Below are positions 8,218 through 20,560 of a DNA stretch of 64,000 nucleotides, one piece after another. The notes under the pieces were generated by a model. It was not told the origin of the DNA. It was given only the letters and a program-made list of their open reading frames with translations, and made no database searches. The stretch comes from Streptomyces formicae. GTDB taxonomy: Bacteria > Actinomycetota > Actinomycetes > Streptomycetales > Streptomycetaceae. The stretch spans positions 4,938,001 to 5,002,000 of the forward strand of contig NZ_CP022685.1 of NCBI RefSeq assembly GCF_002556545.1, written 5' to 3'. Each line of letters begins with the position of its first letter. Positions within the stretch are counted from its first letter, which is position 1. Made by a program: the position numbers and the translations under genes.

Positions 8218-9462
8218 ATGCGTACCGCAGCAGCCGATCCCGGCACCCCCGCCACCCCGAACTCCCCCGCCACCCCTAACTCCTCCACCACCCCGCCCCA
8301 GAAGCTCCCCCTCCTGGCCCTGCTCGCCCTGGCCACCGCCGTCTTCATCACCAGCCTGACCGAGACGCTTCCCGCGGGCCTGCTCCCCGCGATGAGCGCC
8401 GACCTCGGCGTCAGCGAGTCCGCGACCGGGCAGACCGTCACCGTCTACGCCATCGGCACCGCGCTCACCGCGATACCGCTGACCGCGGCCACCTCGGCCT
8501 GGCGGCGCAAGCGGCTGCTCCTGACGGCGATGGCGGGCTTCGCCGCGGCCAACACCGTCACCGCGCTCTCCGGGGACTACACCCTGACCATGGTCGCCCG
8601 CTTCGTCGCCGGTGTCGCCGCCGGACTCGCCTGGGCGCTGCTCGCCGGATACGCGCGCCGCATGGCCCCCGCCCACCTCCAGGGCAAGGCGATCGCCATC
8701 GCCATGGCGGGCATCCCCGTCGCGCTCTCCCTCGGCGTCCCCGCGGGAACGTTCCTCGGCAAGGTGCTCAGCTGGCAGGTCGCGTTCCTGGCCATGACGG
8801 GCCTCACCGTCGGCCTCCTCGCGTGGATCGCCGCACTCGTCCCGGACCACCCGGGCCAGCCGCGCGGCGAGGCGGCACCGATGCTGCGCACCCTGCGCGT
8901 GCCCGGTGTGACGCCCGTCCTCTTCGTCACGCTCGTCTTCGTCCTCGCGCACACCGTCCTCTACACGTACATCGCGACGTTCCTCGACGGCCTCGGCATG
9001 GGCGGCTCCACCGACCTCGTCCTGCTCGTCTTCGGCGCGGCCTCCCTGGCCAGCATCTGGATCGTCGGCACCCTGATCCACCGCAGGCTGCGCGCGCTCA
9101 CCCTCGGCGCGGTGCTCCTGGTCGGCGCCGCGGCGGCCCTGCTCGCGGTCTTCTCCGGGAGCCCCGCACTCGTCTACGCCGCCGTGATCCTGTGGGGCCT
9201 CGGCTGGGGCGGCGCCCCCACCCTGCTCCAGACCGCGGCGGGCGACGCGGGCGACAAGGGCGGCGCGGCGGACGCGGCCCAGGCCATGCTGGTCACCCTG
9301 TGGAACGTGGCCATGGCGGGCGGCGGCGTCTTCGGCGGCGTACTCCTCGGCCTGGTCGGCTCCTCGTCCTTCCCCTGGACGATCCTGCTCCTCCTGGTCC
9401 CGGTGCTGCTCGTGGTCGTCGCGGCCCGCGGACACGGTTTCCCGGCCCGGAACCGGCTCTGA
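8218..9462 (+). CDS. MFS transporter, DHA1 (AraJ/drug-efflux) type
   Basis: A 414-residue membrane protein. An N-terminal Thr/Pro-rich tail of about 30 residues precedes about 12 hydrophobic segments. The first helix reads VFITSLTETLPAGLLPAMSADLGVS, with downstream GQTVTVYAIGTAL, the typical beginning of DHA1-family efflux carriers related to AraJ and Cmx-type transporters. A basic loop (WRRKRLL) after TM2 matches motif A. Such proteins exchange protons for drugs or sugars; the substrate is not predictable. It follows the short SDR by five bases. The AfsR-like regulator is divergent. Confidence 0.88.
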   Translation: MRTAAADPGTPATPNSPATPNSSTTPPQKLPLLALLALATAVFITSLTETLPAGLLPAMSADLGVSESATGQTVTVYAIGTALTAIPLTAATSAWRRKRLLLTAMAGFAAANTVTALSGDYTLTMVARFVAGVAAGLAWALLAGYARRMAPAHLQGKAIAIAMAGIPVALSLGVPAGTFLGKVLSWQVAFLAMTGLTVGLLAWIAALVPDHPGQPRGEAAPMLRTLRVPGVTPVLFVTLVFVLAHTVLYTYIATFLDGLGMGGSTDLVLLVFGAASLASIWIVGTLIHRRLRALTLGAVLLVGAAAALLAVFSGSPALVYAAVILWGLGWGGAPTLLQTAAGDAGDKGGAADAAQAMLVTLWNVAMAGGGVFGGVLLGLVGSSSFPWTILLLLVPVLLVVVAARGHGFPARNRL

Positions 9463-9553
9463 GAAAATCGCCTCTCTCACGTAGATGCCGGGACGGCGGG
9501 GTGCCGGCGTCCGGGTACCTAGAAGGATCTGGATACGGAGAAGGGGGAGGCCG

Positions 9554-9778
9554 ATGATGATCGTGCTGCTCTACCTGGCGGCGCTGGTCGCGGCGGCCGG
9601 CCTGGGAGCGGTGATCTGGGCCGCGCGGGGCGGACCCCGCTGGGTCAGGGGAGCCGCGAAAGTGACGCTCGCGACGGCGGATCTGGTCACGGCGGCCTCC
9701 AAGAGGGGCCGCCGTGGCGGCGGTTACCGGTCCGGGGAGTCGAGCGGGGACGTCAGCGGCGACGGCGGGAGCGGCTGA
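9554..9778 (+). CDS. Small membrane protein
   Basis: 74 residues. An N-terminal hydrophobic helix (MMIVLLYLAALVAAAGLGAVIWA) is followed by a basic and Gly/Ser-rich tail. A strong GGGGGAGG ribosome-binding site sits four bases before the ATG at 9554. I do not recognise the family. It is separated from the MFS gene by 91 bases and is convergent with the flavoprotein gene that ends at 9797. Confidence 0.6.
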   Translation: MMIVLLYLAALVAAAGLGAVIWAARGGPRWVRGAAKVTLATADLVTAASKRGRRGGGYRSGESSGDVSGDGGSG

Positions 9779-9796
9779 ACCGCGCGTACGCGGAGG

Positions 9797-10558
9797 TCAC
9801 CCGGCAGGGCGGACGTGCAGACCGAGACCGCTCGTGCCGGGTTCCTCCACGCCGGGCAGGAGCCGCATGTCGTGGTCGTAGTCGCCGCCGACCAGCGTGC
9901 GGAACGGGACGGGCTCGTCCGTGAAGAGTCCGTCGAGGCGTGCCGCGTACGCCCGGCGGGCCTCCTCGAAGCGGTCATCGGGCAGGGCGTCCGCGCCGTA
10001 CACCGCGAAGGGTTCGAGCGGCGCGATGCCGGTGAACCAGAACAGGCCGTGCTGGATCGGGTAGAGCACGTCCGTGAGCTCCCCGTGGATGCCCCGGTCC
10101 GAGAAGGACGTCTCGCGAGCCCCCAGCGTCACCGACACCAGCGCGCGCCGACCGGCGAACTGCTGCCCGCTGTAGGGCGGGGGCAGCGTGGGACCGTAGC
10201 CGAACCCGGCCGTGAACACCCGGTCGATCCAGCCCTTCAGGATCGCGGGCGCCGCGAACCACCACACCGGGAACTGCAGGATCACCGCGTCCGACCAGAG
10301 CACCTTCTCCTGCTCGGCGGCGACGTCGGGGGTGAGCCCGGCGGCGAGGGTGGCACGCTCGGAGGCGTCCATCACGTGCAGCCTGCCCCCGTCGGCGGGG
10401 AAGTCGTCGGCGTCGACCGTCGCCTTCCACTTCATCGCGTAGAGGTCGGACTCGCGCACTTCGTGACCGGCCGCGCGCAGGTGGCCGACGGCGAAGCGGG
10501 CGAGGGACGCGTTGAGCGAGCGCGGCTCGGGGTGGGCGCTGACGACGAGGATCTTCAT
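9797..10558 (-). CDS. NAD(P)H-dependent flavoprotein oxidoreductase (NQO1/flavodoxin-2 family)
   Basis: 253 residues. The flavodoxin-like fold is shown by KILVVSAHPEPRSLNASLA at the N-terminus (flavin phosphate-binding loop), VILQFPVWWFAAPAILKGWIDRVF in the middle, and YGPTLPPPYSGQQ. These are the conserved motifs of the NQO1/MdaB/YwrO group, which reduce quinones and nitro- or azo-compounds with two electrons. GGGGAGAA lies upstream of the ATG at 10558. The gene is divergent from an XRE/MmyB-type regulator (10656), the usual arrangement for a regulator controlling its neighbouring oxidoreductase. Confidence 0.88.
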   Translation of the reverse strand: MKILVVSAHPEPRSLNASLARFAVGHLRAAGHEVRESDLYAMKWKATVDADDFPADGGRLHVMDASERATLAAGLTPDVAAEQEKVLWSDAVILQFPVWWFAAPAILKGWIDRVFTAGFGYGPTLPPPYSGQQFAGRRALVSVTLGARETSFSDRGIHGELTDVLYPIQHGLFWFTGIAPLEPFAVYGADALPDDRFEEARRAYAARLDGLFTDEPVPFRTLVGGDYDHDMRLLPGVEEPGTSGLGLHVRPAG

Positions 10559-10655
10559 GGCTCTACGTTCTCCCCGGCGCGAGGGGGCAGCCAGCCCCCT
10601 GTCCGACGGAGGAACCCCGTTCCTGGTACCGGCGGTCCCACCCATACTTGACCGT

Positions 10656-11540
10656 ATGGACGGGGCGGAGCACACACAGAGCACGGGGCACACACAGAGC
10701 ACGGGGCGCGCGCCGCGCGCGAACGACATCGGTGACTTCCTGCGCGCCCGGCGCGGCCGCGTCGCGCCGGAGAGCGTCGGGCTGCCGGGCGGCCCCCGCC
10801 GCAGGGTGCGCGGCCTGCGCCGCGAGGAACTGGCCCAGCTCGCCGGGATCAGCGTCGACTACTACGTACGCCTGGAGCAGGGCCGCGCCACCCAGCCGTC
10901 CCCCGAGGTGCTCGACGCCCTGGCCCGCGCCCTCGGCCTGGACACGGCGGAACGCCGCCACCTCGCGACCCTGACGGCGGCGGAGCACACGCCCGTGCCG
11001 ACGGCCCGCGTCAGCCCGCTGCTGCGGCGGATCCTGGACGGCGTCGCCGAAGGTCTCCCCGCCTTCGCCACGGACCACCGCCTCGACGTGGTCGCCTGGA
11101 ACAGCCTCGGCGCCGAACTCCTCGGCGGCCTCGCGGATCCGGCGCGCCGCGACCGCAACAACGCCCGTTTCCTCTTCCTCGACCCCGCGGCCAAGGACGT
11201 CCACCCCGACTGGCGGGACCGCGCGGCGGAATCGGTGGGACAGCTGCGCGTCGCCGCGGGCCGCTACCCCGGGGACACCCCGCTCCTGGACCTCATCGCC
11301 GAACTCACCGCGCTCAGCGCCGAGTTCCGCGAGATCTGGGACAGCGGCGAGGTGGTGATGTGCGCGGCGGGCCGCAAGCGCCTGTGGCACGCGGCGGCCG
11401 GGACGCTGACCCTGGACTTCGAAACCCTGCACGTACCGGCGGCGCCGGGCGAGACGGGGCTCGTGGTGCACGTGTTCGGGGCGGGGGAGGGGACGGAGGC
11501 GGCGCGGGGCCTTGCGAGGATCGCGGCGTCCGCACTCTGA
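10656..11540 (+). CDS. XRE-family regulator with MmyB-like ligand-binding domain
   Basis: 294 residues. After a short tail with a duplicated HTQSTG segment, residues about 25-110 form an XRE helix-turn-helix (FLRARRGRVAPESVGLP, then RREELAQLAGISVDYYVRLEQGR). The C-terminal half (AFATDHRLDVVAWNSLGAELLGGL onwards) is the MmyB/MltR-type ligand-binding domain, thought to bind fatty-acid-like molecules. It is divergent from the flavoprotein oxidoreductase, with 97 bases between the two start codons, and probably regulates it. The DNA has a matching direct repeat near 10671-10704. Confidence 0.87.
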   Translation: MDGAEHTQSTGHTQSTGRAPRANDIGDFLRARRGRVAPESVGLPGGPRRRVRGLRREELAQLAGISVDYYVRLEQGRATQPSPEVLDALARALGLDTAERRHLATLTAAEHTPVPTARVSPLLRRILDGVAEGLPAFATDHRLDVVAWNSLGAELLGGLADPARRDRNNARFLFLDPAAKDVHPDWRDRAAESVGQLRVAAGRYPGDTPLLDLIAELTALSAEFREIWDSGEVVMCAAGRKRLWHAAAGTLTLDFETLHVPAAPGETGLVVHVFGAGEGTEAARGLARIAASAL

Positions 11541-11649
11541 CAAGGAAGCTGCAAGGCACCTGCAAGGCGCTCGCAAGGAAAGTGCCGTTCGGGGCGGGCA
11601 TCCCCCCTGCCGACTGCCGCACGCAGCCGACAGAGGATGGGGGAACGCT

Positions 11650-12918
11650 GTGTCTGTCATCACCACGAGAACAGCGCTGATCGAACAGGGCAGGTGGCTG
11701 ACCGTACAGGACTGCAAGCGGGTCCTGGTGGTCGTCCACACCGTCACGTTCGCCCAGCGCCTGCGCGAGGTCTTCGGTCTCCTGGCGGCCGACCTCCGTA
11801 TCCAGGTCGTCTTCACCACCGCGCCGCACGTCTTCGGGAACGGGGTCAAGGAGTACCTCCAGGAGCTCGGCATCGTCGCCATGCCCTGGGAGGACGCGCT
11901 GCGCACCGACTTCGACCTGGCGCTCGCCGCCGGATCCCGGGGCGTGCACGAACTGCGCACGCCCGTGGTGCGCGTCTCGCACGGCGCGGGCCACATCAAG
12001 CTGCTCACCGACACCAGCCTGCTGGCGCCCGGAGAGGCCAGGTCGCCCGGGATGCTGAGCCCTCAACACCTGCTGCACGAAGGCCGGGTGGGCCCCGCCG
12101 CCATCACCTACGCGCACGAACGCGACATCGCGGAACTGGCCCGCTCCTGCCCCGAGGCGCTGCCCGTGGCGCACGTGGTGGGCGATCCCTGCGTCGACCG
12201 GATCACGGCGGGCATGGCCCGGCGCGAGCAGTACCGAGGGGCGCTGGGCGTCGCGCCGGGGGAGCGCCTGGTGACCGTCGCCTCCACCTGGGGGCCGACC
12301 TCCACGTTCGGCAGGATCGACGCCCTGCTGCCGCACCTGCTGCACCAACTCCCCGGCGCCGCCGACCGGGTGGCGCTGCTCGTCCACCCGAACGTCTTCG
12401 CCGGGCACGGCGCGTGGCAGGTGCGCGGCTGGCTCGCGGGCTGCCGGGGCCACGGCATCGCGCTGGTCCCGCCGGAGGCCGACTGGCAGGCGGTCCTGAT
12501 CGCCTCCGACGTGATCATCGGCGACCACGGCTCGCTGACGGCGTACGGCACCCTCACCGATGCCGCGCTGCTGCTCACGCCGGGACCGCGCAGGGAGATC
12601 TCGGCGTACTCCCCGGCCGCGCGCCTGGCGGCCACGGCTCCCGCGCTCCTGCCCGCGCACCCGCTGGCCGAGCAACTGGACTACGCCGTAAGCCAGTTCA
12701 CCCCAGGCCAGTACGACGAGGTGGCCACGCTGCTGTCCTCGGCCCCGGGTGATTTCCACCGGCGGATGCGGTCGGTCCTCTACCGGCTCCTCGGCCTCGG
12801 CGAACCGGCGAGCCCGCCCGTCGTGCCGCCGCTGCCGCTGCCAGGGCCGCTGGAGCGGTGGGAGACGGGGGCGAGCGCGTGGGCGGACACGTGGGCGGAC
12901 ACGGGGGCGGTCCGGTGA
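11650..12918 (+). CDS. GT-B-like protein (CDP-glycerol glycerophosphotransferase/epimerase-like fold)
   Basis: 422 residues. The sequence alternates strands and helices in two Rossmann-like halves. The second half carries RLVTVASTWGPTSTFG, VALLVHPNVF and the HGSLTAYGTL segment, which resembles the nucleotide-sugar or CDP-alcohol binding region of GT-B enzymes such as TagF and WecB. A Pro-rich C-terminal tail follows. GTG at 11650 is the start, with a weak G-rich ribosome site. Family relatives in Streptomyces have no proven substrate. The stop overlaps the next gene by four bases, so the two should be translated together. Confidence 0.65.
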   Translation: MSVITTRTALIEQGRWLTVQDCKRVLVVVHTVTFAQRLREVFGLLAADLRIQVVFTTAPHVFGNGVKEYLQELGIVAMPWEDALRTDFDLALAAGSRGVHELRTPVVRVSHGAGHIKLLTDTSLLAPGEARSPGMLSPQHLLHEGRVGPAAITYAHERDIAELARSCPEALPVAHVVGDPCVDRITAGMARREQYRGALGVAPGERLVTVASTWGPTSTFGRIDALLPHLLHQLPGAADRVALLVHPNVFAGHGAWQVRGWLAGCRGHGIALVPPEADWQAVLIASDVIIGDHGSLTAYGTLTDAALLLTPGPRREISAYSPAARLAATAPALLPAHPLAEQLDYAVSQFTPGQYDEVATLLSSAPGDFHRRMRSVLYRLLGLGEPASPPVVPPLPLPGPLERWETGASAWADTWADTGAVR

Positions 12919-13484
12919 ACGGGTGCCACGGGCGGGCGCCGGACGCGGCGTGGGCCACGGTGCGGTTCGGGGCGCCGTCCGCCCGCGCGGGTGCGGCGGC
13001 CCTCCTCGCCTCGGTGAGCTGGTGTTCCGGGGCGGGGAACGGACTGTTGGTCGTACGCCTGTCCGCGCGGCCGCCCGGATGCGACGGTCACCCGCCGAGG
13101 GGCGCCCGCGAGGACGTCCACCTGTGGGCGGACCCGGACACCCGCGACGGTGCGCGCGTGGCGGCGTACGCCGATGTCCTGGTGACCCGGGAGCCGCTAC
13201 GGCGCACGGCGGCGGGGCGCAGGGCGGCGGGGCTGCTCGCGCGCCACGCGGGCTGTCTGGTGGCGGTGGCCCCCGTCTCGTACGGCTCCGGTTCCGGCCC
13301 CGGCTGTGCCGTTGCCGTACGGGACGGCGGGTCGCCCGCCCTGCTGTCCGCGCCCGAGTCCCTGCCCCCGCACGCCGTGGCCTCGCTCGCGCACGCGTGG
13401 CTGGCCCGGGGAGGCTCGCCGGGCGCGCTCGGGCTCACAGGTGGCGCAGCCGTGCGTCGAGCCGTTCCGCGTCGCTCGGGTTGA
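12915..13484 (+). CDS. Unknown protein coupled to the GT-B-like gene
   Basis: 189 residues, rich in Ala, Gly and Arg, with no recognisable domain. The start is GTG at 12915, overlapping the previous stop (GTGA), which supports translational coupling and a joint role with the GT-B-like protein. Its 3' end overlaps the convergent NB-ARC gene by 50 bases. Codon bias matches its neighbours. Function not assignable. Confidence 0.6.
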   Translation: MNGCHGRAPDAAWATVRFGAPSARAGAAALLASVSWCSGAGNGLLVVRLSARPPGCDGHPPRGAREDVHLWADPDTRDGARVAAYADVLVTREPLRRTAAGRRAAGLLARHAGCLVAVAPVSYGSGSGPGCAVAVRDGGSPALLSAPESLPPHAVASLAHAWLARGGSPGALGLTGGAAVRRAVPRRSG

Positions 13485-16008
13485 GGCGACTGAAGAAGTC
13501 CCGCGCGGACGCGTAGTGGCGGCGGGCCTCGGCGGTGTCGCCCCGGGACTCCGCTGCCTGGCCGAGCCACTCCAGGCAGCGGCCCTCCCAGTGCTCCGAG
13601 CGTGCGCCGCCCGCGCGGAAGTCGGAGAGGGCCTCGGCGAGCAGCCGGGTGCCGCCCTCGTGATCGCCCTCCTCGGCCAGCACGTGGCCGAGGAGGGCGA
13701 GCGCGCGAGCGGCCTCGTATCCCTCGCCGAGAGCCGTCAACTCCGCGTGCGCGCGACGGAGATGGGCGGCGGCAGGCCCCAAGAGCCCTGCCGCTAGAGC
13801 GGTTTCGCCGAGACGCGTGCGGGTGAGCGCGGCGCCGCGCGCATAGCCGATGGACTCCCGCAGCCGCAGGGCGTGTTCGAAGTGCGCGCGGGCGTCGCCG
13901 AGACGCCGGGTGAGCAGACTGAGGTGCCCGAGCCCGTTGATGGCCTGCGCCTGCTGCCGTACGTCGCCGTCCGCCGTGGCGTTCTCCAGCGCCTGCCGGT
14001 ACCAGTCGGCGGCCTCTTCGTACTGCCCGGCGTAGCGCAGCCCGATCGCACCGGAAGTCAACATGCGCCCCTCGCCCTGCCGGGAGCCGCTCCGACGCGC
14101 CGAGTCGAGGCCCATGCGGTGCGCCTCGATCCACAGGGCGGTGGGCCTGAGCCGCAGGAAGAGCGGCCAGGCGAGGTCCACGAGCCGCCAGCAGGAGGTG
14201 TACATCCCGGCGCGGAAACAGTGGCGCACGGCGCCCATCAGCCCGTCGCGGTGGGCACCGAGCCAGGCGAGCGCCTCATCGGACCCGCCGAGCGGGGTCG
14301 GCATGACGCCCGTGACGTCCGCGTCGTGCCCCGGCAGCGGGTGACTGGGCGTGAGGATGCGCTCGGCCGCGGCGGCGGTGACCAGACACCACTCGACGTA
14401 CCGCCGCACGGTGTCCGCACGCTGCGCGGAACTCTCCTCCGCCTCCCCGACGCGCCGGGCGTGCGGACGCACGAGGTCGTGGAATCGATAGGTACCGGGC
14501 CCGGTCTCTTCGAGGAGGTGCGCCTCGATGAGGGCGCTGATGGGGAGGTCCACTGAGGTGGGGGCGGCCCCGCCCGCCGTATCGGCGTCGTCGTGCGGCT
14601 CACCCGCGTCGGGTGTGGGCCTTTCCGGCGCCGCATCCGCGCCGGTCCCGGCCCCGCCCCCGCCCCCGCCCGGCGCGTGGGCGATCGCCGTCAGCAAGTA
14701 CCTGTCGTAACGGTCCGTCGGCAGCAGCCCCATCCGGCGGTAGAGCGTCGCCGCTTCCGGGGGCAGCAGGTCGTACGACATGTCGAGCGCCGTCCGCATC
14801 ACGGCCTCCCCGTCGACGCGCAGGATGTCCAGGGAGCCCTGCCCCTGGGCCAGGCTCTCCGCGAGGTCCGACACGGAGTGGTGCGGGCGGGCGGCGAGTT
14901 GGGCGGAGGCCAGGCAGACCGCGAGCGGCAACCGGCCGCACAGCGTGACCACTTCGCGCGCGGCGACCGGGTCCCGCGCGACGCGCCCGCCGCCCCCGCC
15001 GAGCGCCAGGAGCTCCACCGCCGAATCGGCGGGCAGCGCGTCGAGCCGGTGCACGGACGCCCCGTCGACCCGCAGCCCCGTGAGGTCGCTCCTGCTGGTC
15101 ACCACGGTGAGCCCGGTCGGCGTGCCGAGCCGCAGCGGACGTACCTGCGCGGCCGTGAACGCGTTGTCCAGGAGCACGGCGAGGCGCAGGCCCGACGTCA
15201 GCGTGCGCCACAGGGAGACGCGTCCCGCGACGCTCGAAGGGACCGACTGCGCCCCGAGCGAGAACAGGAAGCCCTCCAGGACGGTGGCGGGAGTGAGCGG
15301 ACCGCTCCCCTCCGCACCCGAACCCGCACCCGAACCCGAACCCGAGTCTGCCCCCGAGGAACCGCCGAGGTCGGCGTAGAGGTGCCCGTCCGGGTAGCTG
15401 CTCGCGTTCCGGTGCAGCCAGCGCGACACGAGGCTGGTCTTCCCGACCCCGGCGAACCCGCTGACCACCAGAAGCGGAGCCGCGTGCGCGGGCCGCCGTT
15501 CGCGCATGCGGTCCAGGACGCGGATGTCGCTCTCGCGGTCCACGAACTGCTCTCGAAAGGGCGGGAGTTGACGGGGGACGGGTAACCGCTGAGGGCCGGG
15601 TGGCGCGGACTGCTGGTGGATGTGGACCCCGCCGTGGATGAGGTGGGCCTGCACGGTCGGGCCGTGGAGCACGGCGGATCCACCGATGACGTTGGAGGAG
15701 GCGGCGGCAGGCGCGTCGCGTCGCAGCCAGTCCGAGAGGGCATCACCGATCTGGCGGTCACGGTCGCCCAACTCGACGAGTAACGCAGCGAGTTCCGGTA
15801 ACCCCGGCAGAGCCGATGCCGCCTCCCCCTCCGGCGACGGAGGCGGCGGCCACAACCGCCCCACCGCCGCTTCCACCGCCGCGTCCACCCCCGCCGCCTC
15901 CCGCACGATGCGGTCCAATGCGCGCCAGGCGGGCGACTCCCGGTCGGAATGGCCCGCGACCATGGCCGACAACAGCGCTTCCGCCCTGCCGGATTGTGGG
16001 ACTGGCAC
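13435..16008 (-). CDS. NB-ARC/TPR STAND signalling ATPase
   Basis: 857 residues. In order: an N-terminal helical domain (about 1-100) ending in a beta-rich GGSAVLHGPTVQAHLIHGGV segment often found in Streptomyces NB-ARC proteins, an NB-ARC ATPase (P-loop GFAGVGKTS near residue 187, LAVLLDN Walker B near 285), a winged-helix-like part near 470-510, and a TPR-like region from about 600 to the end. These are switch proteins that sense a signal with the repeats and relay it through the N-terminal domain. GTG at 16008 follows AGAAGGGGG. Codons 70, 76 and 142 are TTA (15799-15801, 15781-15783, 15583-15585 on the plus strand), implying bldA dependence. Divergent from a second STAND regulator. Confidence 0.85.
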   Translation of the reverse strand: MPVPQSGRAEALLSAMVAGHSDRESPAWRALDRIVREAAGVDAAVEAAVGRLWPPPPSPEGEAASALPGLPELAALLVELGDRDRQIGDALSDWLRRDAPAAASSNVIGGSAVLHGPTVQAHLIHGGVHIHQQSAPPGPQRLPVPRQLPPFREQFVDRESDIRVLDRMRERRPAHAAPLLVVSGFAGVGKTSLVSRWLHRNASSYPDGHLYADLGGSSGADSGSGSGAGSGAEGSGPLTPATVLEGFLFSLGAQSVPSSVAGRVSLWRTLTSGLRLAVLLDNAFTAAQVRPLRLGTPTGLTVVTSRSDLTGLRVDGASVHRLDALPADSAVELLALGGGGGRVARDPVAAREVVTLCGRLPLAVCLASAQLAARPHHSVSDLAESLAQGQGSLDILRVDGEAVMRTALDMSYDLLPPEAATLYRRMGLLPTDRYDRYLLTAIAHAPGGGGGGAGTGADAAPERPTPDAGEPHDDADTAGGAAPTSVDLPISALIEAHLLEETGPGTYRFHDLVRPHARRVGEAEESSAQRADTVRRYVEWCLVTAAAAERILTPSHPLPGHDADVTGVMPTPLGGSDEALAWLGAHRDGLMGAVRHCFRAGMYTSCWRLVDLAWPLFLRLRPTALWIEAHRMGLDSARRSGSRQGEGRMLTSGAIGLRYAGQYEEAADWYRQALENATADGDVRQQAQAINGLGHLSLLTRRLGDARAHFEHALRLRESIGYARGAALTRTRLGETALAAGLLGPAAAHLRRAHAELTALGEGYEAARALALLGHVLAEEGDHEGGTRLLAEALSDFRAGGARSEHWEGRCLEWLGQAAESRGDTAEARRHYASARDFFSRLNPSDAERLDARLRHL

Positions 16009-16240
16009 GAATGTGGCCCCCTTCTCGACTATCCGGTCATGTCGGCAGCATATGCACGAGGAATGCCGCTTCTTCAGTGCGCTGGGGACTCACTCCCCAC
16101 TCCCTCGGGGAAATGAACAGAATCATTGCGGCAGCGTTCACTTTCAGACTTAAGCGATACGCATATGGTCTGAACGACAGGTCCATGTCACTCTCGGACC
16201 CCCGGCCAGGAGAGGGCCGGACCCCGGCGGGAGGACGCTG
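16009..16240. promoter_or_regulatory. Divergent promoter region of two STAND regulators
   Basis: A 232-base gap separates the two start codons. It is less GC-rich than the flanking genes around 16090-16180. No convincing -35/-10 pair or operator stands out by eye, so the promoters are placed here by arrangement only. Confidence 0.4.
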
Positions 16241-19432
<3,192 letters not shown>

Positions 19433-19474
19433 CCTCGTACTGGACGTGGGCGCTCCGCAATTTCTGGCCACGGC

Positions 19475-19502
19475 TTGTCGTCATCGCGGAAGTCGATAGC
19501 AT
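19475..19502 (+). promoter_or_regulatory. Candidate vegetative promoter for the 58-aa gene
   Basis: TTGTCG and TAGCAT are separated by 16 bases. They lie 100 bases upstream of the small gene at 19602. A GGCGCCG/CGGCGCC hairpin follows at 19527-19545 and would fall in its leader. Confidence 0.4.
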
Positions 19503-19601
19503 CGGGGCTCGTGGGGAGATTAAGACGGCGCCGTTTTGCGGCGCCAATCCGTCATGCCCACATACCCTCGCACGTGTTATTCCCGCTAGGAGCCATTTTA
19601 G

Positions 19602-19778
19602 GTGAAGCGCAAGCAAGACGACGGCCGGGCTGACAAGTCGTCCAACAAGAAGCCCAACAAAGGCCGCCGGGCCTCACGATCGCGAGCTGGAATCGCGATA
19701 GCAATCATCACCCTGGTGTGTATGCCCTATATCGTCACGAACCACGGCCCGATGTCGGGTGACAAGACCCCCGTCTAA
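19602..19778 (+). CDS. 58-residue membrane-anchored small protein
   Basis: GTG at 19602 opens a 59-codon frame (58 residues plus TAA). It has a good TAGGAG site nine bases upstream. The first 30 residues are strongly basic (VKRKQDDGRADKSSNKK then GRRASRSRAG). One transmembrane helix (IAIAIITLVCMPYIV) and a short outside tail ending DKTPV follow. The positive-inside rule places the N-terminus in the cytosol. I do not recognise a named family. It lies between the AfsR-like gene and the ANTAR genes and has its own likely promoter. Confidence 0.65.
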   Translation: MKRKQDDGRADKSSNKKPNKGRRASRSRAGIAIAIITLVCMPYIVTNHGPMSGDKTPV

Positions 19779-19806
19779 ACGCCCCCCGGCCCCCCCCGGG
19801 CCACCC

Positions 19807-20547
19807 TCACCCCTCGGGCGCCCCGGTCAACTCAGGATCCGCACGGCCCTCCACCACCTCCCGGGCCACCTCGTTCAACTGCCTTCGCCGCGAGCGCGCG
19901 TACCCGCGCAGCACGGCGAAGGCTTCATCCATGGTCAGCCGCCTGCGGGTGGCGAGCACACCCTTGGCCTGTTCGATGATCACGCGGCTGGAGAGGGCGC
20001 GCTCCAGCTGGGCGGCGAGCGTCCGGCTCTGCTCGGTCTCGCGCGCGCGTTCCAGGGTGATGGCCGTGAAGTCGGCCATGGACTGGCAGAGTTGCAGCAT
20101 GCCGGGGTCCAAGAGGCTCTCGGCGTCGGACGACAGCAGGACGAGCGCGCCGGTCGTCCCGGTGCGCCCGCGTAAGGGAACGGCGACGCCGCGGGTGTAG
20201 CCCAGCGCCACGACCCCGGGGGCGTAGTGCGGCCAGCGCAGGTTCGCCGGACGCCCGTCGAAGGCCACGAGGCGCGGCCCCCGGTCGTGGTGCAGACAGT
20301 CGTGGACGAGCCCCTCGCGCCGCTCGACGGCCTCGCGCTCCAGCCGGGCGACCTCGGGGTCGTGGCACACCACCTGTGGCGCCTCGCGCCCGCCGGGCGC
20401 GAACACGACGGCCGCGGTGGCACGGACTCCGAGCAGGAGCGGGCTGTGGTGGGCGAGGACCGAAAGGGTCCCGGCGACGTCCGGTGATTCCTCGGCGCCG
20501 CCCGCCAGGGCGACGAAGAAGTCGGCGAGCTCCTGCACGGGCCTCAT
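19807..20547 (-). CDS. GAF/ANTAR RNA-binding regulator
   Basis: 246 residues. The N-terminal two thirds form a GAF-like sensor (AHHSPLLLGVRATAAVVF, later GYTRGVAVPLRGRTGTTGALVLLSS). The C-terminus is an ANTAR domain starting near residue 185: SRVIIEQAKGVLATRR, then TMDEAFAVLRGYARS, which is the three-helix RNA-binding signature used in transcription antitermination. GAGGGAGAA precedes the ATG. It is the last gene of a compact minus-strand group with a second GAF/ANTAR gene 13 bases upstream. Confidence 0.9.
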   Translation of the reverse strand: MRPVQELADFFVALAGGAEESPDVAGTLSVLAHHSPLLLGVRATAAVVFAPGGREAPQVVCHDPEVARLEREAVERREGLVHDCLHHDRGPRLVAFDGRPANLRWPHYAPGVVALGYTRGVAVPLRGRTGTTGALVLLSSDAESLLDPGMLQLCQSMADFTAITLERARETEQSRTLAAQLERALSSRVIIEQAKGVLATRRRLTMDEAFAVLRGYARSRRRQLNEVAREVVEGRADPELTGAPEG

Positions 20548-20560
20548 GGTCGGTTCTCCC

